Positions 1 through 5,688 of a stretch of DNA of 11,317 nt are shown here, piece by piece. Position 1 is the first letter of the stretch. Every line of letters starts with the position of its first letter. Under the pieces are notes generated by a model. It was not told the origin of the DNA. It searched no databases and saw only the letters and a program-made list of their open reading frames with translations. Source of the stretch: a bacterium (GTDB taxonomy: Bacteria; NPL-UPA2; JAGMAN01); NCBI GenBank assembly GCA_023130215.1, contig JAGMAN010000080.1, positions 1 to 11,317 on the forward strand, read 5' to 3'. The translations under genes and the position numbers were made by a program.

Positions 1-908
1 CTAAGGAGCTTTGCTCGGCGCACTCCATCATCCTCCGTGTTAGCTACCGTATTCAAGAGGTTGTCAGAATCGTTGGAATGAACTATTGATATGCGGTTAA
101 GAGCGTTGGCAATCTCTGCTCCTGAGAGCACAGCCGATATGGTATAAGGCGCTCGGTCTAAGGTAATATCGGGCGTTGTTTTCCCATCAGCCTGAACATC
201 GTCCGTAGGAAAGATTTGACTAACCGTGGCATCGCCAGGAGAAAGGGCGATTCTATCCACGTAGATGCTACTATTGTTACCGCTATTATTTGTGAGGGCC
301 ATCTGTATACTCTCCACTCCCTTTGCCGCCCACCCATTCAAAGGGTCATCAACAGGCCCTGGATTGAAATCGCCGATGGCTTCATCAGGATTTGCGCTAG
401 GCGTGAAATCATTGGCGGTTGTACCGCTAGGTAATGTCACATATTGGTACCTCCACCCCGTCCAGTCAAGACTAATTGGTGTAGTCAGATCCCAAGTTTG
501 GTCGACTCCTGGCCCTCCACCGTTTAAGCCATCATCATCCTCTTCAGTGATTATTATATCCAGCGTATCAGTGCCACTGCTATCATTACTATAAATCCAC
601 ATACCCATATAAAGGGGAGCGATGACATAACATCCTGACCAGTCGGAACCATCCTCATCGCTACAAGTGTAGCTAACGGTGCCAGCATCTATTTCAACGG
701 CGTTCCCGGTGCCTTCCGCTGTTTCATTCTGGACAGTGTTAGCTCCTGCCCCCCAGCTCCAGCTACCTTCTATGTCTGTGGTATCAAGATTATCCCCATC
801 ATCATACACACAATAAGTAGTAGCCCAAAGCTTTAGAGACAATCCGCACATTAAGAAAAAGCTTATTAAGGCCAACATCAGGAAGATCTTCTGAGACATT
901 TTGTTCAT
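1..908 (-). CDS. Secreted beta-sandwich (carbohydrate-binding-like) protein, partial
   Basis: An open frame of 302 codons runs without a stop from an ATG at 908 to the left edge, so the C-terminus is missing. Residues 1-29 look like a Sec signal peptide: N-terminal lysines, a hydrophobic core from about I8 to L25, and a likely cut after L27-W28-A29. Mature residues 36-222 are rich in Trp, Asp, Asn, Ser and Thr, with no catalytic motif I recognise. The pattern WTGWRYQYVTLPSG (149-162), then VESIQMALTN and SSIYVDRIAL (214-223), resembles the closing strands of jelly-roll carbohydrate-binding or galactose-binding-like domains. A second beta-rich region, possibly Ig-like, begins near residue 228. 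The start at 908 has AAGGAGG eight nt upstream; an ATG at 914 is only two nt from it and less likely. It is last after gspK (85-nt gap), so it could be secreted cargo or a surface protein. The domain call is inference from pattern. Confidence 0.8.
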   Translation of the reverse strand, partial: MNKMSQKIFLMLALISFFLMCGLSLKLWATTYCVYDDGDNLDTTDIEGSWSWGAGANTVQNETAEGTGNAVEIDAGTVSYTCSDEDGSDWSGCYVIAPLYMGMWIYSNDSSGTDTLDIIITEEDDDGLNGGGPGVDQTWDLTTPISLDWTGWRYQYVTLPSGTTANDFTPSANPDEAIGDFNPGPVDDPLNGWAAKGVESIQMALTNNSGNNSSIYVDRIALSPGDATVSQIFPTDDVQADGKTTPDITLDRAPYTISAVLSGAEIANALNRISIVHSNDSDNLLNTVANTEDDGVRRAKLL

Positions 909-916
909 GCTCATCG

Positions 917-923
917 CCTCCTT
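917..923 (-). promoter_or_regulatory. Ribosome binding site of the secreted-protein gene
   Basis: The minus strand reads AAGGAGG here. The ATG at 908 is 8 nt downstream, the ATG at 914 only 2 nt. Spacing therefore favours 908 as the start of the downstream gene. Confidence 0.7.
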
Positions 924-993
924 CCATCTATTCTACCTTTCCCTCTCCACAATCCTGACAAGTTTGCTTTCGGCAAATAATTCGTCTATGACG

Positions 994-2334
994 CTATTCA
1001 ATCGGCCCCACGATCCGCTCTATCTTACAGGAAGCGGCTACATTGCCGGCTGGATCTAATGCCGTCCCCTCTGAAATTATCTGGAAATATGTTGACCTGA
1101 AGCAGAACGGTGTTGTCCAGCACTCGGGGTTCCCATCTCCATCGTAGTCCGCTACACTGGAAGGGTCAGCATTATCTTTAATGTTATCTCTTGCAGCATC
1201 TGAACTTATAGCCGCGCCCTGATGGTAGCCGTTGGACCTAAGATAATCTATAAGGGCATTGAATTCTCCCCGGGCTCCACCAGCAAAGAGATATGTATCT
1301 TCAGCATCATCTGAACCATCATCGTCACCATCATTATCAAGCCCATCCGAACTAAACCCAGTTACAGTGGGGTCAATCCCGTCGCCACGATTGCTGTCAA
1401 TACCATCAAAGGGATTGGGGTTTCCACCCCCAATGTTGCTTCCGTCATCATAATCTTTCCCAGTTCTGTACTCTATGATGGCTTTAACTACTTTGTCCCG
1501 GGTGGCCTCTCCAACATCAGGAATACCAACACTAGCAGTACTTATCACCGCTCTCAATACTCTCTCATTGGCGGTATTGACATTGACCGGAGATACGTCG
1601 ATTCCTCCACCGGCCGGATCAGTAATAGTAGGAGAACTGACGGTGATAAGATCCTCAATTCCTCCATCCAGGACTCCATCAGCATCGTCATCGACTCCAT
1701 CATTCTCATTACTATCCAATAGATGGTTGTCATTCTCATCGTCTCCATAGAAAATCCCCAGGCCGATGTTGTCAGCAGTGATCACCTGAGCGATGGTTAG
1801 ATAGGGTCTGCCGCCAATGATGTCATTGGCTTTGCTATCACCTATTCCTGGCAAGCCTTCCAGAAGGTCGTTTTGTGCCGTATTAATGTTAATCTTACTT
1901 TCCTCATCAATTATCCCCCTAATTATATGTCCGTTAACATCGCCGTCAGATTGCACATCTAAAAGTGTATTATTCTCATCCCCCGTGCCGGCAATTGTCC
2001 GGGTATACCTGACATCAAATTCGCCACCTTCTATTGTCCCGCTATATCCAACTGCCCAGCCCTGAGCCAAGGTAGAGTAGTTCGCCCAGAGATAATTGGA
2101 GTTATTCGCATAAATTTTCAAGGCAGCTACTGCCCTGGCAACTCCTGCCTTAGCTAAATACTTTGCCTTCATGCCATACATATAATTGGCGGCACATTTC
2201 TCTTCTAACCTCATATTGAAGGCGAAGGAGAGCCCAATAGCCAAGAGCACTGCCACCGCCATTACCGCGGCAATTAAGGCTACTCCCCTGTCATCCCTTG
2301 GTTGAGTTTTAGTCCAGCTAACCTTCACTCTCAT
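994..2334 (-). CDS. gspK: Type II secretion minor pseudopilin GspK, with Asp-rich insertions
   Basis: A 446-residue GspK-type protein, expected to cap the pseudopilus tip with GspI and GspJ. The prepilin site is DRG17|VALIA, followed by a hydrophobic helix to about F39. The residue at mature position 5 is Ala, not Glu, which is the hallmark of GspK. Two family signatures are visible: DEESKININTA (143-153) leading into a helix-hairpin-helix-like LPGIGDSKAND (161-171), and VNVNTANERVL (250-260). GspK is usually 300-340 residues. The excess lies in Asp/Asn/Gly-rich stretches at 198-229, 309-347 and 396-403, which resemble calcium-binding repeats. It overlaps gspJ by 4 nt (ATGA), so the two are probably translationally coupled. 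GAGGAG is only 2 nt before the ATG but 8 nt before an in-frame GTG at codon 3 (2328), so the true start may be that GTG. Assignment is strong; the calcium role is inferred. Confidence 0.92.
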   Translation of the reverse strand: MRVKVSWTKTQPRDDRGVALIAAVMAVAVLLAIGLSFAFNMRLEEKCAANYMYGMKAKYLAKAGVARAVAALKIYANNSNYLWANYSTLAQGWAVGYSGTIEGGEFDVRYTRTIAGTGDENNTLLDVQSDGDVNGHIIRGIIDEESKININTAQNDLLEGLPGIGDSKANDIIGGRPYLTIAQVITADNIGLGIFYGDDENDNHLLDSNENDGVDDDADGVLDGGIEDLITVSSPTITDPAGGGIDVSPVNVNTANERVLRAVISTASVGIPDVGEATRDKVVKAIIEYRTGKDYDDGSNIGGGNPNPFDGIDSNRGDGIDPTVTGFSSDGLDNDGDDDGSDDAEDTYLFAGGARGEFNALIDYLRSNGYHQGAAISSDAARDNIKDNADPSSVADYDGDGNPECWTTPFCFRSTYFQIISEGTALDPAGNVAASCKIERIVGPIE

Positions 2335-3128
2335 CGCTCCTCAGCTGCCGGCATATAAACGGTTGTTGATAAGGTTAGGGGGTCTTCCCGAGCCTGGTCA
2401 TCCCGAACCTGGATCGTTATTTTAACTGCATGTGGCAGCTCATCCTCGCTTGGGTTCGGATCTCCAGTTCCGCCAACCGGTCGGTAGTAGGTGGTGTGAA
2501 TATCTGTATTAGAATCCCAAAGGCGATCATCCGCTAAGCTTTCCGAATTTGTAAAGATGAATCCACCACTGGCATCATTGTAGTATCCATACTCAAAGTT
2601 CAGACTGATGACATTCGATACCAGAGTAGCCGCTCCCGTCTTTTCCTCTATAGTACTATCTGGAATGTCATCCAGCCGCCTCATAAGGTTAGACGAGGAA
2701 GGAGAGATGCTTTCATTTAAATAGTACCCTATCTCGCATAAATCATATTGACCTGTACCAGCGGGATGATTAACAGCGGCAACAAAATAAAGTTCGTCAT
2801 CCTGTCGGTCAGTGCCATTGTCATTCCAAGTTGCCTGCTTGCCCCTAAAGATTATATTTGAACCAAGCATAGCACATTGAATTTCGCGTGAAATCATATC
2901 TAAGGCAGCTCGAGCATTGAGGTAGCGTTCCATGCGCGCCGTCCCTTTCGTCCAAGAAGTTGTTCCGCCTTTGAAGGAAGTGTAGATAGCGGCCACGGCT
3001 ATAACTAATATGGTCACGGCTACAAGGATCTCTGTTAGGGTAAATCCTTTTTTAATAACGTGCGACGGAGCATGGATTCTAGTCAATGAATCTCTCTTTT
3101 CTCGCTCCCCTTCCATAACAGCATCCAC
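2331..3128 (-). CDS. gspJ: Type II secretion minor pseudopilin GspJ
   Basis: A GspJ-like prepilin of up to 265 residues. The cleavage site is KKG28|FTLTE with Glu at mature position 5, followed by a hydrophobic segment to about A47. The region after it (ERYLNARAALDMISREIQCA) matches the GspJ pattern of a leader helix ending in D-x-x-x-R-E. The rest is a beta-rich globular domain with Asp/Asn/Ser-rich loops. GspJ is usually near 200 residues, so these loops are somewhat enlarged. Two starts are possible: GTG at 3128, which overlaps the GAGGGGG motif, and ATG at 3116, which lies 11 nt from it and is more plausible by spacing; the longer form is listed. The positively charged pre-cleavage leader is long either way. 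It sits between gspI and gspK in the canonical H-I-J-K order and overlaps gspK by 4 nt. Confidence 0.88.
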   Translation of the reverse strand: MDAVMEGEREKRDSLTRIHAPSHVIKKGFTLTEILVAVTILVIAVAAIYTSFKGGTTSWTKGTARMERYLNARAALDMISREIQCAMLGSNIIFRGKQATWNDNGTDRQDDELYFVAAVNHPAGTGQYDLCEIGYYLNESISPSSSNLMRRLDDIPDSTIEEKTGAATLVSNVISLNFEYGYYNDASGGFIFTNSESLADDRLWDSNTDIHTTYYRPVGGTGDPNPSEDELPHAVKITIQVRDDQAREDPLTLSTTVYMPAAEER

Positions 3129-3154
3129 CCCCTCAGTAGCCGTTAATTCTCTCT

Positions 3155-3583
3155 TTAGCTATAGTCAGCTAAGTAGGTGAAGAAATTCTCCGAGCGGGTT
3201 TGTCCCCGGTCCTGCCAGTATATTATGACATTTACGCCCTTCAGATTCAGGTCCGGCGTAAAAGTAGTATCTGTCACTTCGGCATTCCAGCTGAAGTCGG
3301 GCTGATCTGGAAAGGGCTGAGCAGGTGCATTAGCCTCGGTTTCCCCTGAAACATCCCAATTATACCAGCCATCGGTACTGTAAAGGGAATACCCAGCCCT
3401 CTTTATGCTTTCTAGCCGCTGTTGGCCTAAGATGGCCGCAGTCGTAAAATCACCGGCTCGCTTGCTTGCCCTCAAGCCGGTCGGGAAGAGAGCTAAGACT
3501 CCTACCAGTCCAATGACGAGAATAGCCAGGGCAATGACTATTTCGAGTAAGGTGAACCCCTTACTACGGATTAATTTCCTCAT
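3155..3583 (-). CDS. gspI: Type II secretion minor pseudopilin GspI (PilV-like)
   Basis: A short prepilin of 142 residues. Its leader is MRKLIRSKG|FTLLE, with Glu at mature position 5 and a long hydrophobic helix (IVIALAILVIGLVGVLALFP). Length and position between gspH and gspJ fit GspI; the helix and following segment also resemble the type IV pilus modification protein PilV, so the I/PilV choice rests mostly on context. ATG at 3583 is chosen over an upstream in-frame TTG at 3586 because GGGAGAG lies 9 nt before it. The 5' end overlaps gspH by 20 nt in another frame, suggesting translational coupling. GspI normally nucleates the tip complex with GspJ and GspK at the inner membrane. Confidence 0.87.
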   Translation of the reverse strand: MRKLIRSKGFTLLEIVIALAILVIGLVGVLALFPTGLRASKRAGDFTTAAILGQQRLESIKRAGYSLYSTDGWYNWDVSGETEANAPAQPFPDQPDFSWNAEVTDTTFTPDLNLKGVNVIIYWQDRGQTRSENFFTYLADYS

Positions 3584-4082
3584 CAACGATTACTCTCCCA
3601 GTAGTATTACTGACTCCAATTCGCTTGTAATTATCGTTTTTATCTGCTACCCAAACTGAGCCACTGGTCCCGCTAAGGCCACCAGTTGCCTTGAAATCTG
3701 CTTGATTATTCACAAATGTGATATAATCATCCTCATTATAGATTGCCCCTGGCCTCCTGATGTCAATAGTATCTGGCAGGGTGTACGTTTCACCTACAAC
3801 GTTTCCACTCCACTCAATCCAGAATTGTCTGTTAGCAATGTCGAAGTCAACACTATAGATATCTCTCTTAGTAATTGCCATGGTTCGGGCTAATCTCAGG
3901 GCTGAGGCAATCTCCCTTGCGCCACCTTTGAGGCGGGCGCCTTTGATGTAGCCGGAGATGGCGGGGACGGACATTCCTGTAAGCATGGCCATAATGGCCA
4001 AGACGACGAGGAGTTCAAGGAGAGTGAAGCCAAAAAAGTTGAGAGTTGGACATTGAGAGTTGAGAGTTCTACGACGCAGCAT
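3564..4082 (-). CDS. gspH: Type II secretion minor pseudopilin GspH (FimT-like)
   Basis: A 172-residue prepilin. The cleavage site is FFG18|FTLLE, followed by a hydrophobic helix (LLVVLAIMAMLTGMSVPA). After it comes the GspH/FimT signature: a basic amphipathic stretch, then EIASALRLARTMAITKRDIYSVDFD, the usual lead into the beta-domain. ATG at 4082 has GAGG eight nt upstream; a GTG at 4091 overlaps that SD and is less likely. The short leader upstream of the cleavage site is encoded by a 7-bp-period repeat (see 4039-4068). It follows gspG after 57 nt and overlaps gspI. GspH is thought to join the tip complex to the GspG shaft. Confidence 0.87.
   Translation of the reverse strand: MLRRRTLNSQCPTLNFFGFTLLELLVVLAIMAMLTGMSVPAISGYIKGARLKGGAREIASALRLARTMAITKRDIYSVDFDIANRQFWIEWSGNVVGETYTLPDTIDIRRPGAIYNEDDYITFVNNQADFKATGGLSGTSGSVWVADKNDNYKRIGVSNTTGRVIVDEEINP
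4039..4068. repeat. Heptamer iteration in the gspH leader codons
   Basis: The plus strand reads TTGAGAG, TTGGACA, TTGAGAG, TTGAGAG, TT: four units of 7 bp, three identical. On the coding strand this is AACTCTC, AACTCTC, AATGTCC, AACTCTC, AA. It encodes most of the part of the GspH leader removed by prepilin peptidase (TLNSQCPTLN), so the repeat falls in residues absent from the mature protein. Confidence 0.75.
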
Positions 4083-4139
4083 TTTGGTCACCTCAAAGCT
4101 GAACCTGCCGGCTAATGTTTTATCTGCCGTAAGCTATGG

Positions 4140-4856
4140 CTACCAGTTGTTGACGTCGTCCATGCTCTTGTCACAGTCGGCGCTCGTTGCATCATCGCTG
4201 TTGCCATCCATATCATCGCTCCAAGCTGAACTATCAGTTGAATCAGAGGTTTCACTGTTATTAGGGCCCTCAGTCATCCCATCAGGTCCAAAGGAGTAGA
4301 TGTCAACTCCCAATGTGTTGTGGCGAGGGTAAGTTGTGGTAGTGCTCCCATCCAAGTCAACGATAACAACATATGGATTGCCCCAAGGATCCTTGATGTA
4401 ATTTCCACTACCCGTCCATTCAATGTCATCTTTTTTCACATCCAGATAAGGGCCGTTCCATCGATTATTATCCACGTGAGCAGTCAGGAGATCCCAATTT
4501 TGATTATCCCCATTTCTGCCAGTAAGAAGTTCCAGTATCTTCCACTGCACCTCCTCGTAGGCGCCACCCCCTCCGTCATAGTCAGGATACGTGCCAAAAT
4601 CGGTCTGGTACATGCTGAGGGCGATTTCGAGCTGGGAAATCATAGCTTTGGCTTTGGCTTCCATGGCTTTCATTCTTGCCTTACGGAGGGCGGGCATGAG
4701 CAGGCCGGCCAGGATGGCGATGATGGCGATGACGGTGAGGAGCTCCACCATGGTAAAGCCACGGCTGTGTTGTGTTTCTGGTATGCTGGGAGAGAGATGA
4801 AAGAAATGTTTAACCTGTAACCAGCAACCTGCAATTTTAGACCTTAACTTTCGCAT
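4140..4856 (-). CDS. gspG: Type II secretion major pseudopilin GspG
   Basis: A 238-residue major pseudopilin, the building block of the T2SS pseudopilus. A long leader ends at SRG33|FTMVE (Glu at mature position 5), followed by the hydrophobic helix VIAIIAILAGLLMPAL. Family hallmarks follow: LEIALSMYQTDFGTYPD (76-92), WNGPYLD (133-139), IKDPWGNPY (154-162) and DIYSFGPDG (185-193), ending in DDVNNW. In known GspG structures an Asp of the GPDG-like loop and Asp residues of the terminal DI-x-x-W segment bind calcium; the equivalents here would be D192 and D233/D234. Between them lies an acidic Ser/Asp-rich stretch of about 40 residues where roughly ten are usual. The ATG has AAGGAGG 6 nt upstream. 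It is first gene of the cassette, behind a sigma-54-type promoter. Confidence 0.94.
   Translation of the reverse strand: MRKLRSKIAGCWLQVKHFFHLSPSIPETQHSRGFTMVELLTVIAIIAILAGLLMPALRKARMKAMEAKAKAMISQLEIALSMYQTDFGTYPDYDGGGGAYEEVQWKILELLTGRNGDNQNWDLLTAHVDNNRWNGPYLDVKKDDIEWTGSGNYIKDPWGNPYVVIVDLDGSTTTTYPRHNTLGVDIYSFGPDGMTEGPNNSETSDSTDSSAWSDDMDGNSDDATSADCDKSMDDVNNW
4812..4834. repeat. Heptamer iteration in the gspG leader codons
   Basis: The plus strand reads AACCTGT, AACCAGC, AACCTGC, AA: three 7-bp units plus two bases. It lies in the codons for the cleaved GspG leader (around GCWLQVK). Period and unit form are like the repeat in the gspH leader, but in the opposite orientation. Confidence 0.65.
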
Positions 4857-4862
4857 TTTTGT

Positions 4863-4869
4863 CCTCCTT
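4863..4869 (-). promoter_or_regulatory. Ribosome binding site of gspG
   Basis: The minus strand reads AAGGAGG, 6 nt before the gspG ATG at 4856. It lies within the 19-nt leader predicted from the sigma-54 promoter, so such a short transcript would still hold a full SD. Confidence 0.85.
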
Positions 4870-4886
4870 CCGTTTATTTATAATAC

Positions 4887-4901
4887 GCAATTTTCGTGCC
4901 A
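4887..4901 (-). promoter_or_regulatory. Sigma-54 (RpoN) promoter for the pseudopilin operon
   Basis: The minus strand reads TGGCACGAAAATTGC, matching the sigma-54 consensus TGGCACG-N4-TTGC at every fixed base, with correct GG-to-GC spacing for -24/-12 elements. Counting 12 nt from the GC gives a start at about 4875 (an A), 19 nt before the gspG ATG and just upstream of its SD. No good sigma-70 pair is visible: a TATTAT lies just downstream, but nothing like TTGACA sits 17 nt before it. Sigma-54 promoters need an AAA+ activator, so regulated expression follows from family knowledge. It has not been tested. Confidence 0.8.
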
Positions 4902-4967
4902 GGTTTCTCTTTTCTGGTCATTGCCGGCTTTTTTACCGTCGGTGGCGTGGAATTCCCCTCACCCTAA

Positions 4968-4996
4968 ATCCTCCCGCCTGGGCTGGGGGGCAGGAT
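4968..4996. repeat. GC-rich imperfect inverted repeat
   Basis: ATCCT at 4968-4972 pairs with AGGAT at 4992-4996, and the CC pairs inside (4974-4975, 4977-4978) pair with the G run at 4986-4990, giving 9 bp with two mismatches around a short loop. No T-run follows on either strand, so it is not a typical terminator. It lies about 94-122 nt upstream of the predicted gspG transcription start. Confidence 0.4.
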
Positions 4997-5002
4997 GAGT
5001 GG

Positions 5003-5051
5003 CGCTTGTTAGTGTGTTGTATAGGGGACACCCCTAAAAAATCAACAAGCG
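5003..5051. repeat. 49-bp nested inverted repeat with TAGGGG-ACA-CCCCTA core
   Basis: The outer arms CGCTTGTT (5003-5010) and AACAAGCG (5044-5051) are perfect 8-bp complements. Inside them TAGGGG and CCCCTA (5022-5027, 5031-5036) form a perfect 6-bp stem around ACA. It lies 128-176 nt upstream of the predicted sigma-54 start, the usual distance for enhancer-binding activator sites. It could equally be a REP-like element or an RNA hairpin. Confidence 0.6.
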
Positions 5052-5081
5052 TAAGTGGCGAAAACAGAAGAGCTTATGTTG
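5036..5081 (-). terminator. Possible weak intrinsic terminator after the ribosomal operon
   Basis: On the minus strand CAACATAAGC (5081-5072) can pair with GCTTGTTG (5050-5043) as 8 bp with a 2-nt bulge and a 21-nt loop. It is followed by A and then six Ts (5041-5036). The stem is only half GC and the loop is long, so termination would be weak. Its 3' arm is also an arm of the nested inverted repeat at 5003-5051, so the two folds exclude each other. Confidence 0.3.
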
Positions 5082-5093
5082 TATTCCCCAAAT

Positions 5094-5148
5094 AAGCATC
5101 ATCTGTTATGTATTGGTAACACATTAATAGTGAGGGTCTCTGATGCTT
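5094..5148 (-). other. Hairpin directly after the rplE stop codon
   Basis: AAGCATCA (5148-5141 on the minus strand), starting at the base after the rplE stop, is perfectly complementary to TGATGCTT (5101-5094), with a 39-nt loop. The loop holds a smaller TGTTA/TAACA pair (5104-5108, 5117-5121). No T-run follows, so it may be an mRNA 3'-end or stability structure rather than a terminator. No gene is seen in 4857-5148, and I find no remnant of rpsN there. Confidence 0.4.
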
Positions 5149-5688
5149 CTATTCCTGGAAGGGCATTCCTGAGAGTTTGAGAAGTTCTCTTGCCTCTTCA
5201 TTGCTCTTAGCGGTAGTTATCAGAGTGATGTCCATTCCATGCACCATGGGTATTTTCTCATAGCTGATCTCGGGAAAGATTGTCTGCTCTTTGATTCCCA
5301 ATGTGAAGTTCCCTTTGCCATCAAATGAGTTTGGGGAGATGCCCCTGAAATCTCTAACCCGGGGAAGGGCTACATTTACCAATCTATCAAAGAACTCGAA
5401 CATCCTGTTTCCTCTCAGGGTAACCTTGCAGCCGATGGTCATTCCTGCCCTTATCTTGAAGCCCGCAATTGATTTCCTTGCCTTAGTGGCAATCGGCTTT
5501 TGACCGGTAATGGCGGCCAGTTCTCCTACGACCGCTTCTAAAAACTTGGGGTCAGCTACTGCCTCACCCAGGCCAACATTGATGACAATCTTCTCCAACC
5601 GGGGCACTTCAAGGTTATTTTTATATTTGAATCTTTCCTTCAACCGGGGGAGAATCTCTTTCTGGTATTTATCTTTTAGTCTGGCCAT
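5149..5688 (-). CDS. rplE: 50S ribosomal protein L5 (uL5)
   Basis: A complete 179-residue L5, of normal bacterial length. L5 binds 5S rRNA in the central protuberance and contacts P-site tRNA. Diagnostic segments are [15 protein letters not shown] near the N-terminus, [27 protein letters not shown] in the middle, and [16 protein letters not shown] towards the C-terminus. The ATG shares one base with the rplX stop (TAATG), so translation is probably coupled. This is the last ribosomal gene here: in most bacteria rpsN and rpsH come next, but here the operon ends. Confidence 0.98.
   Translation of the reverse strand: MARLKDKYQKEILPRLKERFKYKNNLEVPRLEKIVINVGLGEAVADPKFLEAVVGELAAITGQKPIATKARKSIAGFKIRAGMTIGCKVTLRGNRMFEFFDRLVNVALPRVRDFRGISPNSFDGKGNFTLGIKEQTIFPEISYEKIPMVHGMDITLITTAKSNEEARELLKLSGMPFQE

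Noticed and set aside
265-594. Plus-strand open frame of 109 codons
   Set aside because: It is antisense to the secreted-protein gene, which has a signal peptide, a good SD and 302 uninterrupted codons. The plus frame shows no family motif or SD.
963-977. TTTGC-TTTCG-GCAAA hairpin between gspK and the secreted-protein gene
   Set aside because: Only 5 bp of stem and no T-run follows on the minus strand, so it cannot be supported as a terminator.
1294-1410. CRISPR-like or tandem repeat from the ATC/CATC-rich DNA in gspK
   Set aside because: The repetitiveness comes from runs of Asp codons; there is no constant unit length and no spacer pattern.
908-2340. Similar start contexts of gspK and the downstream gene (GGAG-CGATGAG-TG)
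   Set aside because: The resemblance covers only the SD and the start codons and can arise from shared translation signals; it is not evidence of duplication.
4320-4820. Plus-strand open frame of 166 codons
   Set aside because: It lies antisense to gspG, whose product matches the family over most of its length. The plus-strand product has no recognisable domain.
4881-4886. Sigma-70 -10 box (TATTAT) for gspG
   Set aside because: No -35 hexamer is found at 16-18 nt upstream, whereas the sigma-54 elements match exactly at the right place.
4857-5148. Degraded rpsN or another small ribosomal gene after rplE
   Set aside because: I looked for S14-like coding (Cys-x-x-Cys zinc motif or RNRC-type block) in the minus frames and saw none; the stretch is broken by stops and palindromes.
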